Shown here piece by piece: positions 31,474-40,241 of a DNA stretch of 64,000 bases. The translations under genes were made by a program, and so were the position numbers. Numbering within the stretch: position 1 is the stretch's first letter; each line of letters opens with the position of its first letter. The DNA comes from Corynebacterium sp. MSK008. GTDB taxonomy: Bacteria > Actinomycetota > Actinomycetes > Mycobacteriales > Mycobacteriaceae. The DNA is taken from the NCBI RefSeq assembly GCF_030232585.1, contig NZ_JASPJX010000004.1:92769-156768 (forward strand), read 5' to 3'. The notes under the pieces are model-generated. The model searched no databases and was not told the origin of the DNA. It saw only the letters and a list, made by a program, of their open reading frames with translations.

Positions 31474-32373
31474 CTAGTCGCCGATCTGGTCGCGGCCGCG
31501 CTTCACAATCAGCGGGTCCGGCTCGCCGACAACCTCGTGGTCCTTGTTCGTGTACTCGAACTTGGACAAGATGTAGCGCATCGCGTTGAGGCGGGCGCGC
31601 TTCTTGTCGTTGGACTTGATGGTGATCCACGGCGACTCGTCAGTGTCCGTGTAGCGGAACTGCTCCTCCTTGGCGCGGGTGTAGTCCTCCCACTTGTCCA
31701 GGGACGCCAGGTCCATCGGCGAGAGCTTCCACTGGCGCACCGGGTCCACCTGGCGGATGGCGAAGCGGGTGCGCTGCTCCTTCTGGGTCACGGAGAACCA
31801 GAACTTGGTCAGGGAGATGCCGGAGCCCAAGATCATGTTCTCCAGCATCGGCACCTCGCGCAGGAACTCGGCGTGCTGGGACTCGGTGCAGAAGCCCATG
31901 ACGCGCTCGACGCCGGAGCGGTTGTACCAGGAACGGTCGAAGAAGACGATCTCGCCGGCGGCCGGGAAGTGCTCGATGTAGCGCTGGAAGTACCAGGAGG
32001 TGGACTCGCGCGGCGACGGCTTCTCCAACGCCACGGTGCGCGCACCACGCGGGTTGAGGTGCTCGTTGAAGCGCTTGATCGTGCCGCCCTTGCCGGCGGC
32101 GTCGCGGCCCTCAAAGAGGATGATGTGGCGCTGGCCAGTGTCCTTGGTCCAGTTCTGCCACTTCAGCAGCTCAATCTGCAGGGCGCGCTTTTCCTTCTCG
32201 TAGTCGTCGCGGGAAAGACGCTCGTCGTAGGGGTAGTTTTCGCGCCACGTCTGAATGGCGGTGCCGTCCGGCATGAGCAGGACGGGGTCGTCCTCGTCGG
32301 TGTCGTCCACAACCCAGCCCTCGGTCTGGGCGAGGTCGATCATCGGCAGTTCGTCGTCTTTGTTGTCAGCCAT
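31474..32373 (-). CDS. ppk2: Polyphosphate kinase 2
   Basis: 299-aa cytoplasmic PPK2-family enzyme that moves phosphate between polyphosphate and nucleotides. Motifs: Walker A-like FEGRDAAGKGGTIKRF (~100-115), LEKPSPRE (~131), Walker B-like VFFDRSWYNRSGVERV (~155-170), then KFWFSVTQKEQRTRF (~203) and KWEDYTRAKE (~240). Length is typical of a one-domain PPK2. The ATG at 32373 has GGAAGG just upstream; a longer frame upstream lacks support. It stands alone between the porA-like gene and pilus cluster B, with its own terminator. Confidence 0.93.
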   Translation of the reverse strand: MADNKDDELPMIDLAQTEGWVVDDTDEDDPVLLMPDGTAIQTWRENYPYDERLSRDDYEKEKRALQIELLKWQNWTKDTGQRHIILFEGRDAAGKGGTIKRFNEHLNPRGARTVALEKPSPRESTSWYFQRYIEHFPAAGEIVFFDRSWYNRSGVERVMGFCTESQHAEFLREVPMLENMILGSGISLTKFWFSVTQKEQRTRFAIRQVDPVRQWKLSPMDLASLDKWEDYTRAKEEQFRYTDTDESPWITIKSNDKKRARLNAMRYILSKFEYTNKDHEVVGEPDPLIVKRGRDQIGD

Positions 32374-32428
32374 GCCTTCCAGTCTATTCGGCGCGGGCGC
32401 AGTGCGCCCGGGAAGTACGCAGGAATGC

Positions 32429-32457
32429 AAAAAGCCCCGCCGCTTTACGACGGGACC
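32429..32457 (-). terminator. Probable terminator of the porH/porA-like genes
   Basis: On the minus strand an imperfect hairpin formed by GTCCCGTCG and CGGCGGGGC is followed by TTTTT. It lies 20 bp after the porA-like stop. Confidence 0.55.
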
Positions 32458-32477
32458 TTCGGCTATGCGCGTTACAG

Positions 32478-32624
32478 TTACGCGATCAGGCCGATCAGCT
32501 CAGCGATGTTGCCGGCGAGGCTACCGAGGTTCTTGAGCAGGTCGAGCAGAGCGCCCGGGACCTGGGTGACGCCGTTGTCGCCGTTACCGGAGGAAAGTGC
32601 AACCCAGTTGGTCAATGCTTCCAT
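32478..32624 (-). CDS. PorA-like small channel-forming protein
   Basis: 48-aa protein with no signal peptide: MEALTNWVAL start, a Gly/Asn/Asp-rich turn, then an amphipathic helix ending ELIGLIA. The end resembles C. glutamicum PorA (45 aa, ending DLIGLLG, from memory). The position also matches C. glutamicum: downstream of groEL2 and of a PorH-like gene. PorA and PorH together form the mycomembrane channel and are O-mycoloylated on Ser; candidates here are S11, S12 and S35. An AAAGGAG site lies 7 nt before ATG. The gene is too short for many gene callers. Confidence 0.75.
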   Translation of the reverse strand: MEALTNWVALSSGNGDNGVTQVPGALLDLLKNLGSLAGNIAELIGLIA

Positions 32625-32669
32625 GATGATTCTCCTTTAAAGAAAGTTTGTGTCGAGTGAGGTGAAGGC

Positions 32670-32798
32670 TTACTTGGAGACCTTGTCAGCGAAGTCCTTG
32701 ATGGTCTTCGGGGTCTTCTGGAACAGGTCAACCAGGTTGGTGGAGAAGGTCTTGAAGGTCTTCAGCTGCTTCTGGATGAACTTGAGATCGAAAGGCAT
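32670..32798 (-). CDS. PorH-like small channel-forming protein
   Basis: 42-aa protein with no signal peptide: MPFDLKFIQKQLKTFKTF followed by STNLVDLFQKTPKTIKDFADKVSK. It is one long amphipathic basic helix, as expected for PorH-type subunits. It lies 45 bp upstream of the PorA-like gene and downstream of groEL2, the same order as in C. glutamicum. It probably forms a hetero-oligomeric outer-membrane channel with 32478-32624. GGGGAAA precedes ATG. Sequence similarity to known PorH is weak by eye, so the call rests on size, composition and context. Confidence 0.65.
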   Translation of the reverse strand: MPFDLKFIQKQLKTFKTFSTNLVDLFQKTPKTIKDFADKVSK

Positions 32799-33160
32799 TG
32801 ATTTCCCCTTTTCGATAGGTGCCAGTGGTTGTCTGGCAAAACTTGACAGGTACTGACACCCGGCGGGCGTCACAGGTGGAATTTTGCCACATCAACCAGC
32901 TACGTCAAGCGCTTTCTAAAAATTAGATTTGGGACACACAGGTAGCTTCCAGCTGGTATACGTTCACCGAAACGTAACCTTTTCGCGACCGGGCCGATAA
33001 CCTGCCCCGACCGATTTTCGAAAGTTAACACCAATTGAATTGGTGCGAGAACGTGTAACTTGATCGGCCTCGCCGACGATCTGTACACGTTCAAAAATCC
33101 ACCATGCCCGTGACGTTTTACACCATTCCGGGGGTGGTGCGGAGCTGACGTCGATAAGCA
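32799..33160 (-). promoter_or_regulatory. Promoter region of the porH/porA-like genes
   Basis: 362 bp without a credible gene. A candidate minus-strand promoter is TTGACG (32903-32908), a 17-bp spacer and AAAATT (32880-32885). A perfect dyad CACCAATT-G-AATTGGTG lies at 33029-33045, about 120 bp upstream of that promoter, and may bind a regulator. One 11-mer copy (33149) lies at the groEL end. Confidence 0.45.
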
Positions 33161-33162
33161 TG

Positions 33163-33191
33163 AAAAAAGCGCGCCCCGAAGGACGCGCTTT
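33163..33191 (-). terminator. Terminator of groEL
   Basis: On the minus strand AAAGCGCG and CGCGCTTT arms around TCCTTCGGGG are followed by a T6 tract. It lies 13 bp after the groEL stop. Confidence 0.75.
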
Positions 33192-33203
33192 AGACGGGCA
33201 GAT

Positions 33204-34853
<1,650 letters not shown>

Positions 34854-34967
34854 TCACTCCTTATATATAGGCGTTCATGGACGATCACTCAGGTCGTCGG
34901 TGCAAGCAGGCGCCCGCGACGGCACGGCTGACGAGTGGTCTCAGCCTCACCCGCTCTATCGGTTTGT

Positions 34968-34994
34968 TTGGCACTCGGTTTGTGTGAGTGCCAG
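34968..34994 (-). promoter_or_regulatory. CIRCE operator 1 (HrcA site) of groEL2
   Basis: TTGGCACTC-N9-GAGTGCCAG, one substitution per arm from the CIRCE consensus TTAGCACTC-N9-GAGTGCTAA. Confidence 0.9.
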
Positions 34995-35002
34995 CCACAT
35001 TT

Positions 35003-35029
35003 TTAGCACTCGGCGGGGTTGAGTGCAAG
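35003..35029 (-). promoter_or_regulatory. CIRCE operator 2 (HrcA site) of groEL2
   Basis: TTAGCACTC-N9-GAGTGCAAG: the left arm is perfect and the right arm has two changes. It is 8 bp from CIRCE 1; an AT-rich TAAAAATG stretch between them may be part of the promoter. Confidence 0.88.
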
Positions 35030-35060
35030 GAGCGCAAGGGGCGTGGTTGTTCCGGGGCAA

Positions 35061-35212
35061 GGATGCTTGCGGCTAGATGCTTACCGGCGCGAGGATGCTT
35101 ACTCCAGGATGCTTACTTCCCGAGTAGCGCGGGCGAGAACGCCGAGGGTTACTCGAACAATAAGCATCCTGGAGTAAGCATCTAGCCGGGTAAGCATCCT
35201 GGGGTAAGCATT
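35061..35212. repeat. Compound palindrome, 4+4 copies of GATGCTT word (element E4)
   Basis: GATGCTT occurs at 35062, 35076, 35094 and 35108; its complement AAGCAT(C/T) at 35162, 35176, 35192 and 35206. Spacing within each pair is 14. The inner arms 35097-35115 and 35161-35179 are a perfect 19-bp inverted repeat; the outer arms pair with a small offset. It lies in the divergent gap between groEL2 and the M20 gene, so it is not a terminator of either. Confidence 0.82.
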
Positions 35213-35253
35213 TACCGCCGAACCGGCCCCGCCAACGCTGCTAGCGTGGTGCC

Positions 35254-36594
35254 ATGACTACGCAGAACCAACCGCAACGCGACCGCATCTTCAACGACCT
35301 GTCCACCCTGGTCTCCTTCAACTCGGTGCACTCCACCCCGGCGCTGGCGGACCAACACGAAGCCGCCTGCGCATGGACCGTGCAGGCGCTGGAAGGGCTC
35401 GGCCTGGAAGTGACCCGCTACCCCACCGTGGATGACGCTGACACGATCGTCGCCACGAAGCCCGCGAAAAACGGCGCACCGACAGTGCTTTTGTACTCCC
35501 ACTACGACGTGGTCCCCGCGAACAACCCGGACGCCTGGACGAACAGCCCGTTCGAGCTGACGGAGCGAAACGGCCGCTGGTACGGCCGCGGCGCCGCGGA
35601 CTGCAAGGGCAACCTGGCCATGCACCTGGAGGCGCTGCGCCTGCTGGAGGAAAACGGCGGCACTGATCTGGGACTGAAGGTTGTGGTTGAGGGCTCCGAG
35701 GAGCTCGGTGGCAAGGACGGCCTGGGCAAGCTCATCGTGGAGAAGCCGGAGGTGTTCGAGGCGGACGCGATCCTCATCGCGGACTCCGGCAACGTGGCTG
35801 TCGGCGTGCCTACGCTGACCACTTCGCTACGCGGCGGCGCGCAGGTGAAGGTCACGGTGGAGACGCTGGCGAACCAGGTCCACTCCGGCAGCTACGGCGG
35901 CGGCGCCCCGGACGCCGCGCACGCGCTTGTGGCTATTGCGAACTCGCTTTTCGACGAGCACGGCCGCACCACCATCGACGGCGTGGACACCACCACGAAG
36001 TGGGACGGCGACGCTTACGACCGCGAGTCTTTCCGCCAGGACGCCACCGTGCTCGAGGGCGTGCAGCTGCTCGGCACCGCGGACGACGACCCGGCCGACC
36101 TCGTCTGGGCCCGCCCGGCGGTGACCATGATCGGGTTCACCTCCACCCCAGTGGCCGAGGCGATGAACGCGGTGAATGCGCGCGCGGAGGCCCAGTTCAA
36201 CCTGCGCGTGCCGGCCGGCCAGAGCGCCGCCGAGATCGCGCAGAAGATGGAGGAGCACATCAAGGCCCACACCCCGTGGGGCGCCAAGGTTGAGGTTGAG
36301 GTCAGCGGCGTCAACGAGCCCTTTGCGACGGACCCGTCGGCCGGCGCTGTCGCCGCGCTCGGCGAGTGCCTCAAGGAGGCCTACGGCGCCGACAAGCTGT
36401 CCGTGGTCGGCTCCGGCGGCTCTATCCCGCTGACCATCACGCTGCAGAACACCTTCCCGGACGCCGAGATCGCGCTCTACGGCGTGGAGGAACCGATGTG
36501 CGGCATCCACGGCGTGGACGAATCCGTAGATCCGACGGAGATCGAGCGTATCGCGGTTGCAGAGGCTGCCTTCCTCCAGCGCTTCGGCAAGTAG
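35254..36594 (+). CDS. M20-family metallopeptidase (dipeptidase)
   Basis: 446-aa cytoplasmic zinc peptidase. LLYSHYDVVPA (~89-99) gives the first metal His and Asp, YGRGAADCKGN (~110-120) the bridging Asp, VVEGSEELGG (~149-158) the catalytic and metal Glu, IADSGN (~175) another ligand, and MCGIHGVDESV (~416) the final His. The lid domain contains LRGGAQVKVTVE and VHSGSYGG. Length and motifs fit the CNDP-like dipeptidase group; the substrate is unknown. No clear SD precedes ATG, so a leaderless or weakly initiated mRNA is likely. It is divergent from groEL2. Confidence 0.92.
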   Translation: MTTQNQPQRDRIFNDLSTLVSFNSVHSTPALADQHEAACAWTVQALEGLGLEVTRYPTVDDADTIVATKPAKNGAPTVLLYSHYDVVPANNPDAWTNSPFELTERNGRWYGRGAADCKGNLAMHLEALRLLEENGGTDLGLKVVVEGSEELGGKDGLGKLIVEKPEVFEADAILIADSGNVAVGVPTLTTSLRGGAQVKVTVETLANQVHSGSYGGGAPDAAHALVAIANSLFDEHGRTTIDGVDTTTKWDGDAYDRESFRQDATVLEGVQLLGTADDDPADLVWARPAVTMIGFTSTPVAEAMNAVNARAEAQFNLRVPAGQSAAEIAQKMEEHIKAHTPWGAKVEVEVSGVNEPFATDPSAGAVAALGECLKEAYGADKLSVVGSGGSIPLTITLQNTFPDAEIALYGVEEPMCGIHGVDESVDPTEIERIAVAEAAFLQRFGK

Positions 36595-36761
36595 CACCAA
36601 AAATCGCTACAGTTATTACTCAACGGCCGCGCCACCGGTGTTGACGCGTAGATACCCAGTGACAGCTGGAGTGAGTATTTTCTGTGTGAACTCAATGAGC
36701 TCCCCCGCTTGAGGCGCGGTGTGCCCTGTACGCACATGACCAGAGGAGGGCCGCGCACCTC

Positions 36762-39746
36762 GTGCTGATACTGCTCATTGCACTCACCGCAGCCACGCTG
36801 GCCGCCCCGGTGCTCATCCGCACGGTGGGCCGCGCCGCCTTCGGGCTTCTCGCGCTCGTACCGCTGGGCGGGTTCATCTGGGTGGCGCGCCTGTTCGCCA
36901 CCGGGGTGTTCCGCGACGGCGGCGAGGTCAAAGCGGTGTTCACCTGGATGCCGTCGACGAACCTCAACCTAGAATTCCGCCTGGACGCACTCGCGGGCCT
37001 ATTCAGCCTGATCATCCTGGGTATCGGCGCGCTGGTGCTGCTTTATTGTTGGGGCTATTTCGACTCCAACCCGCGGCGCCTGGCCAAGTTCGGCTTCGAG
37101 CTGACATTTTTCGCCACGGTCATGTACGGCCTGGTCATCGCCGACAACTTCCTGCTCATGTACGTGTTCTGGGAGTTGACGTCGGTGCTGTCGTACATGC
37201 TCGTGTCCTATTACGGGGAGCGCGCATCTTCTCGACGGGCCGCCATGCAGGCGCTGATGGTAACCACTCTCGGCGGGCTGGCCATGCTGGTGGGCATCAA
37301 CCTGCTCGGCTTCAAGGCGCAGATCTGGAAACTGTCGGACATTCCCCAGATCACCGACATTGAAAACACCCCGGCGATCTCCGCCGCCATCGTGCTGATC
37401 ATGCTGGGCGCGCTGACAAAGTCCGCCCAGTCCCCCTGGCACTTCTGGCTGCCCGGCGCGATGGCCGCCCCCACCCCGGTGTCCGCCTACCTGCACTCCG
37501 CGGCGATGGTGAAGGCCGGTATCTACCTGGTGGCGCGTTTGGCTCCGGACCTGTCCGCGGTGAACACCTGGCACCTGGTGGTGCTGTCCACCGGCGGGTT
37601 CACCATGTTGCTGGGCGGCTGGATGGCGCTGAAGCAGCGGGACCTGAAGCTGATTTTGGCCTACGGCACCGTCAGCCAGCTGGGCTTTATCACCACCGTC
37701 ATTGGCGTGGGTTCGCGCGAGGCCACCATGGCCGGGTTGGCCATCACGTTCGCGCACTCGCTGTTCAAGGCCGCGCTGTTCATGATTGTCGGCGCGATCG
37801 ACCACACCACCGGCACCCGCGACATCCACGAGTTGTCCGGGCTTGGCCGAAAGCAGCCGCTTTTAGCCACGCTAGCGATTATCTCCGCGGCCTCCATGGC
37901 GGGCATCCCGCCGCTGTTCGGTTTCGTGGCCAAGGAGACCGCGCTGGACGCCATCCTGCACGAGGAGCTGCTCACCGGCATGCCCGGCAAGATCACCCTG
38001 GTGGTGCTGGTCGTCGGCTCGATCCTCACTATGGCGTACTCCCTGTACTTCGTCTACGGCGCGTTTGCCACCAAGGGCCAGCCGTGGGCGGACGGGCAGT
38101 CCCCGGCGGTGCGCGACATGCACTCCCCGGGCCCGAAGCTGTGGCTCTCCCCCGCGGTGCTGACCGCGTGCACGGTGGGCTTCGGCGTGGTGCCGGCGGC
38201 ACTGTCGTCGCCGATCAGCGAATACCTCGACGTGCGCTTCCCGGACGTTGAAGGCTCCGAGCTCGCGCTGTGGCACGGGTTCACGGTGCCGCTGGCGCTG
38301 TCCGGCGTGATCATCTTCGCCGGCGCAATCATGTTCTGGCAGCGCGACGTGGTGGCCAAGGCCCAGTTCGAACGCCCCGCTCTCGGCGACGCCAACGCGG
38401 TCTGGGACACCATCATGGACACGCTGCGCCGCTGGTCGCTGAAGCTGACTGCGTCCACGCAGCGCGGCTCGCTGACCATCAACTTGGCTGTCATCTTCAC
38501 GTTCCTTGCCGTGGTACCGCTGGCGGCGCTGATTCTGGGCGATTCCAACAACATCCGCATGCAGGTGTGGGACAACGTCTGGCAAGGCCTGGCGGTCACC
38601 GTCATGGCCGGGCTCGCGTTTTTCGCGGCCGTGCAGCGCAACCGCCTCTCCGGCGTGATCATGGTGGGCCTGACCGGCTACTTCATGGCGCTGATCTTCG
38701 TGCTGCACGGTGCGCCGGACCTGGCGCTGACGCAGGCGTTGGTGGAGACCATCGTGATGGTGGTGTTCATGCTGGTGCTGCGCAAGATGCCCACGGAAAC
38801 AGAGCAGCGCAACGAGGACAACCGCCTGCGCGCCTGGCTGGCCATCGGCACTGGCGTGTCCGTGGTCACGGTGGCCATGACGGCTATGTCCGCGCGCGTC
38901 ACCGAACCGATCTCCAAATACATGCCGGACCTGGCCTACGAGATCGGCCACGGCCGCAACACCGTCAACGTGCTGCTGGTGGACCTGCGCGCGGTGGACA
39001 CTTACGGCGAGACGCTGGTGCTGGTGGTCGCCGCCACCGGCATCGCCAGCCTGATCTTCGGCACGTTCCGCTTCGACCCGGAGTCGCGCCGGCCCACCCT
39101 GTCCACCACCAAGGCGCGCTGGCTCGCCTCCGGCGTGGAGACCGAGACCGCGCAGAACCGCTCCATCCTGGTGGATGTGGTCACGCGCCTGCTCTTCCCG
39201 TCGATGATGCTTTTGTCGGCCTACTTCTTCTTCTCCGGCCACAACGCCCCGGGCGGCGGGTTCGCCGGCGGGCTCGTCGCGGCGCTTGCGCTGACGTTGC
39301 GGTACCTGGCGGGAGGACGTCGAGAGGCAGAAGAAACGCTCCCGGTGCACCCGGGCAAGGTGCTGGGCATCGGCATCATGTTCACCACCGCGGCCGCGGT
39401 CGCCCCGATGTTCTTCGGGATGCCCCCGCTGACCTCCTCGTACGCCGAGTTCGACGTGCCGCTCATCGGCGATGTCACGGTGCCGTCGGCGCTGATTTTC
39501 GACGCGGGCGTCTACGTCATCGTCGTCGGGCTGATCATGCACGTACTGGCCTCCATGGGCGCCTACCTGGACCGCGAAGAGGACACCAGAAAACAGCGCG
39601 CCCGCGACCGCGCGCGCGAGCTGCAGGCCAAAAACGAGCAGCGGCGCAGGCTCATGTCCAGAACCCGCAGGGCGCGTTACGACGAGCGCAGGGCGGTGGC
39701 GGCCAGCGGGTCGTCGATAAGCAAACGCGGAAAGAGAGGCGAGTAA
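36762..39746 (+). CDS. mrpA: Mrp-type cation/proton antiporter subunit A (fused A-B)
   Basis: 994-aa membrane protein related to NuoL. About 20 spans include the proton-antiporter core, with SPWHFWLPGAMAAPTPVSAYLHSAAMVKAG (~222-250) in two blocks typical of the family. The C-terminal part (~760-960) adds MrpB-type spans (HNAPGGGFAGGLVAALAL, ~828). It starts with GTG and has AGAGGAGG upstream. It is first of six consecutive genes (A/B, C, D, E, F, G) forming the complete multi-subunit Na+(K+)/H+ exchanger. The C-terminal cytoplasmic tail is basic (REEDTRKQRARDRAREL and on); an 11-mer copy (39712) lies in its last codons. Confidence 0.94.
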   Translation: MLILLIALTAATLAAPVLIRTVGRAAFGLLALVPLGGFIWVARLFATGVFRDGGEVKAVFTWMPSTNLNLEFRLDALAGLFSLIILGIGALVLLYCWGYFDSNPRRLAKFGFELTFFATVMYGLVIADNFLLMYVFWELTSVLSYMLVSYYGERASSRRAAMQALMVTTLGGLAMLVGINLLGFKAQIWKLSDIPQITDIENTPAISAAIVLIMLGALTKSAQSPWHFWLPGAMAAPTPVSAYLHSAAMVKAGIYLVARLAPDLSAVNTWHLVVLSTGGFTMLLGGWMALKQRDLKLILAYGTVSQLGFITTVIGVGSREATMAGLAITFAHSLFKAALFMIVGAIDHTTGTRDIHELSGLGRKQPLLATLAIISAASMAGIPPLFGFVAKETALDAILHEELLTGMPGKITLVVLVVGSILTMAYSLYFVYGAFATKGQPWADGQSPAVRDMHSPGPKLWLSPAVLTACTVGFGVVPAALSSPISEYLDVRFPDVEGSELALWHGFTVPLALSGVIIFAGAIMFWQRDVVAKAQFERPALGDANAVWDTIMDTLRRWSLKLTASTQRGSLTINLAVIFTFLAVVPLAALILGDSNNIRMQVWDNVWQGLAVTVMAGLAFFAAVQRNRLSGVIMVGLTGYFMALIFVLHGAPDLALTQALVETIVMVVFMLVLRKMPTETEQRNEDNRLRAWLAIGTGVSVVTVAMTAMSARVTEPISKYMPDLAYEIGHGRNTVNVLLVDLRAVDTYGETLVLVVAATGIASLIFGTFRFDPESRRPTLSTTKARWLASGVETETAQNRSILVDVVTRLLFPSMMLLSAYFFFSGHNAPGGGFAGGLVAALALTLRYLAGGRREAEETLPVHPGKVLGIGIMFTTAAAVAPMFFGMPPLTSSYAEFDVPLIGDVTVPSALIFDAGVYVIVVGLIMHVLASMGAYLDREEDTRKQRARDRARELQAKNEQRRRLMSRTRRARYDERRAVAASGSSISKRGKRGE

Positions 39747-40241
39747 ATGGAAGCGAACCTGTTCCTCCTCATCGGCTCCGGCGTGCTCATCGCGTGCGGC
39801 GTGTACCTGATGCTGGACAAATCCATGATCCGCATGATCATGGGCGTGACACTCATCGGCAACGGCGCCAACCTGCTGCTTTTGCAATCCGGCGGGCCCG
39901 CCGGCTCCCCGCCGATCATCGGGCGCGAATCCGAAGCGGCGGCCGATAGCGCCGACCCGCTCGCGCAGGCGATGATCCTGACCGCAATTGTGATCTCCAT
40001 GGCCATGGTCGGGTTCATGCTCGCCCTGGCCTACCGCCAATACCGCTACCGCACCGACGACATCGTCGAGCGCGACGAAGAGGATCGCGCAATCGCCGCG
40101 CGGCCCAAATCCGCCTCACCGGACCGCGACAAATCCGACGACGCGAAAACCGGCAAAGCCAGCCCCTCCGGCGACGAGTTCGGCCCCAAGCCGTTCGAGG
40201 ACCCGGTGAAGGAAGTCAAGGGAGGCCAAGATGCGAGCTAG
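39747..40241 (+). CDS. mrpC: Mrp antiporter subunit C
   Basis: 164-aa protein related to NuoK. It has three membrane spans in residues ~1-100 (GVLIACGVYLMLDKSMIRMI, GNGANLLLL, AMILTAIVISMAMVGFML), then a charged cytoplasmic tail (~115-164) longer than in most MrpC. The ATG follows the mrpA stop directly, and its end overlaps mrpD by 11 bp, consistent with a coupled operon. Confidence 0.93.
   Translation: MEANLFLLIGSGVLIACGVYLMLDKSMIRMIMGVTLIGNGANLLLLQSGGPAGSPPIIGRESEAAADSADPLAQAMILTAIVISMAMVGFMLALAYRQYRYRTDDIVERDEEDRAIAARPKSASPDRDKSDDAKTGKASPSGDEFGPKPFEDPVKEVKGGQDAS

Noticed and set aside
32900..33094. 64-codon minus-strand frame between groEL2 and the porH-like gene
   Set aside because: No ribosome site, poor composition, and it overlaps the likely promoter of the por genes.
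35061..35212. Possible CRISPR-like repeat array
   Set aside because: The words are only 7-9 bp, spacing alternates (14, 18, 14) and half are inverted; there are no cas genes. It is a compound palindrome.
37872..40040. 722-codon minus-strand open frame
   Set aside because: It is the antisense shadow of mrpA/mrpC, with His/Asp/Gly-rich low-complexity sequence and no ribosome site.
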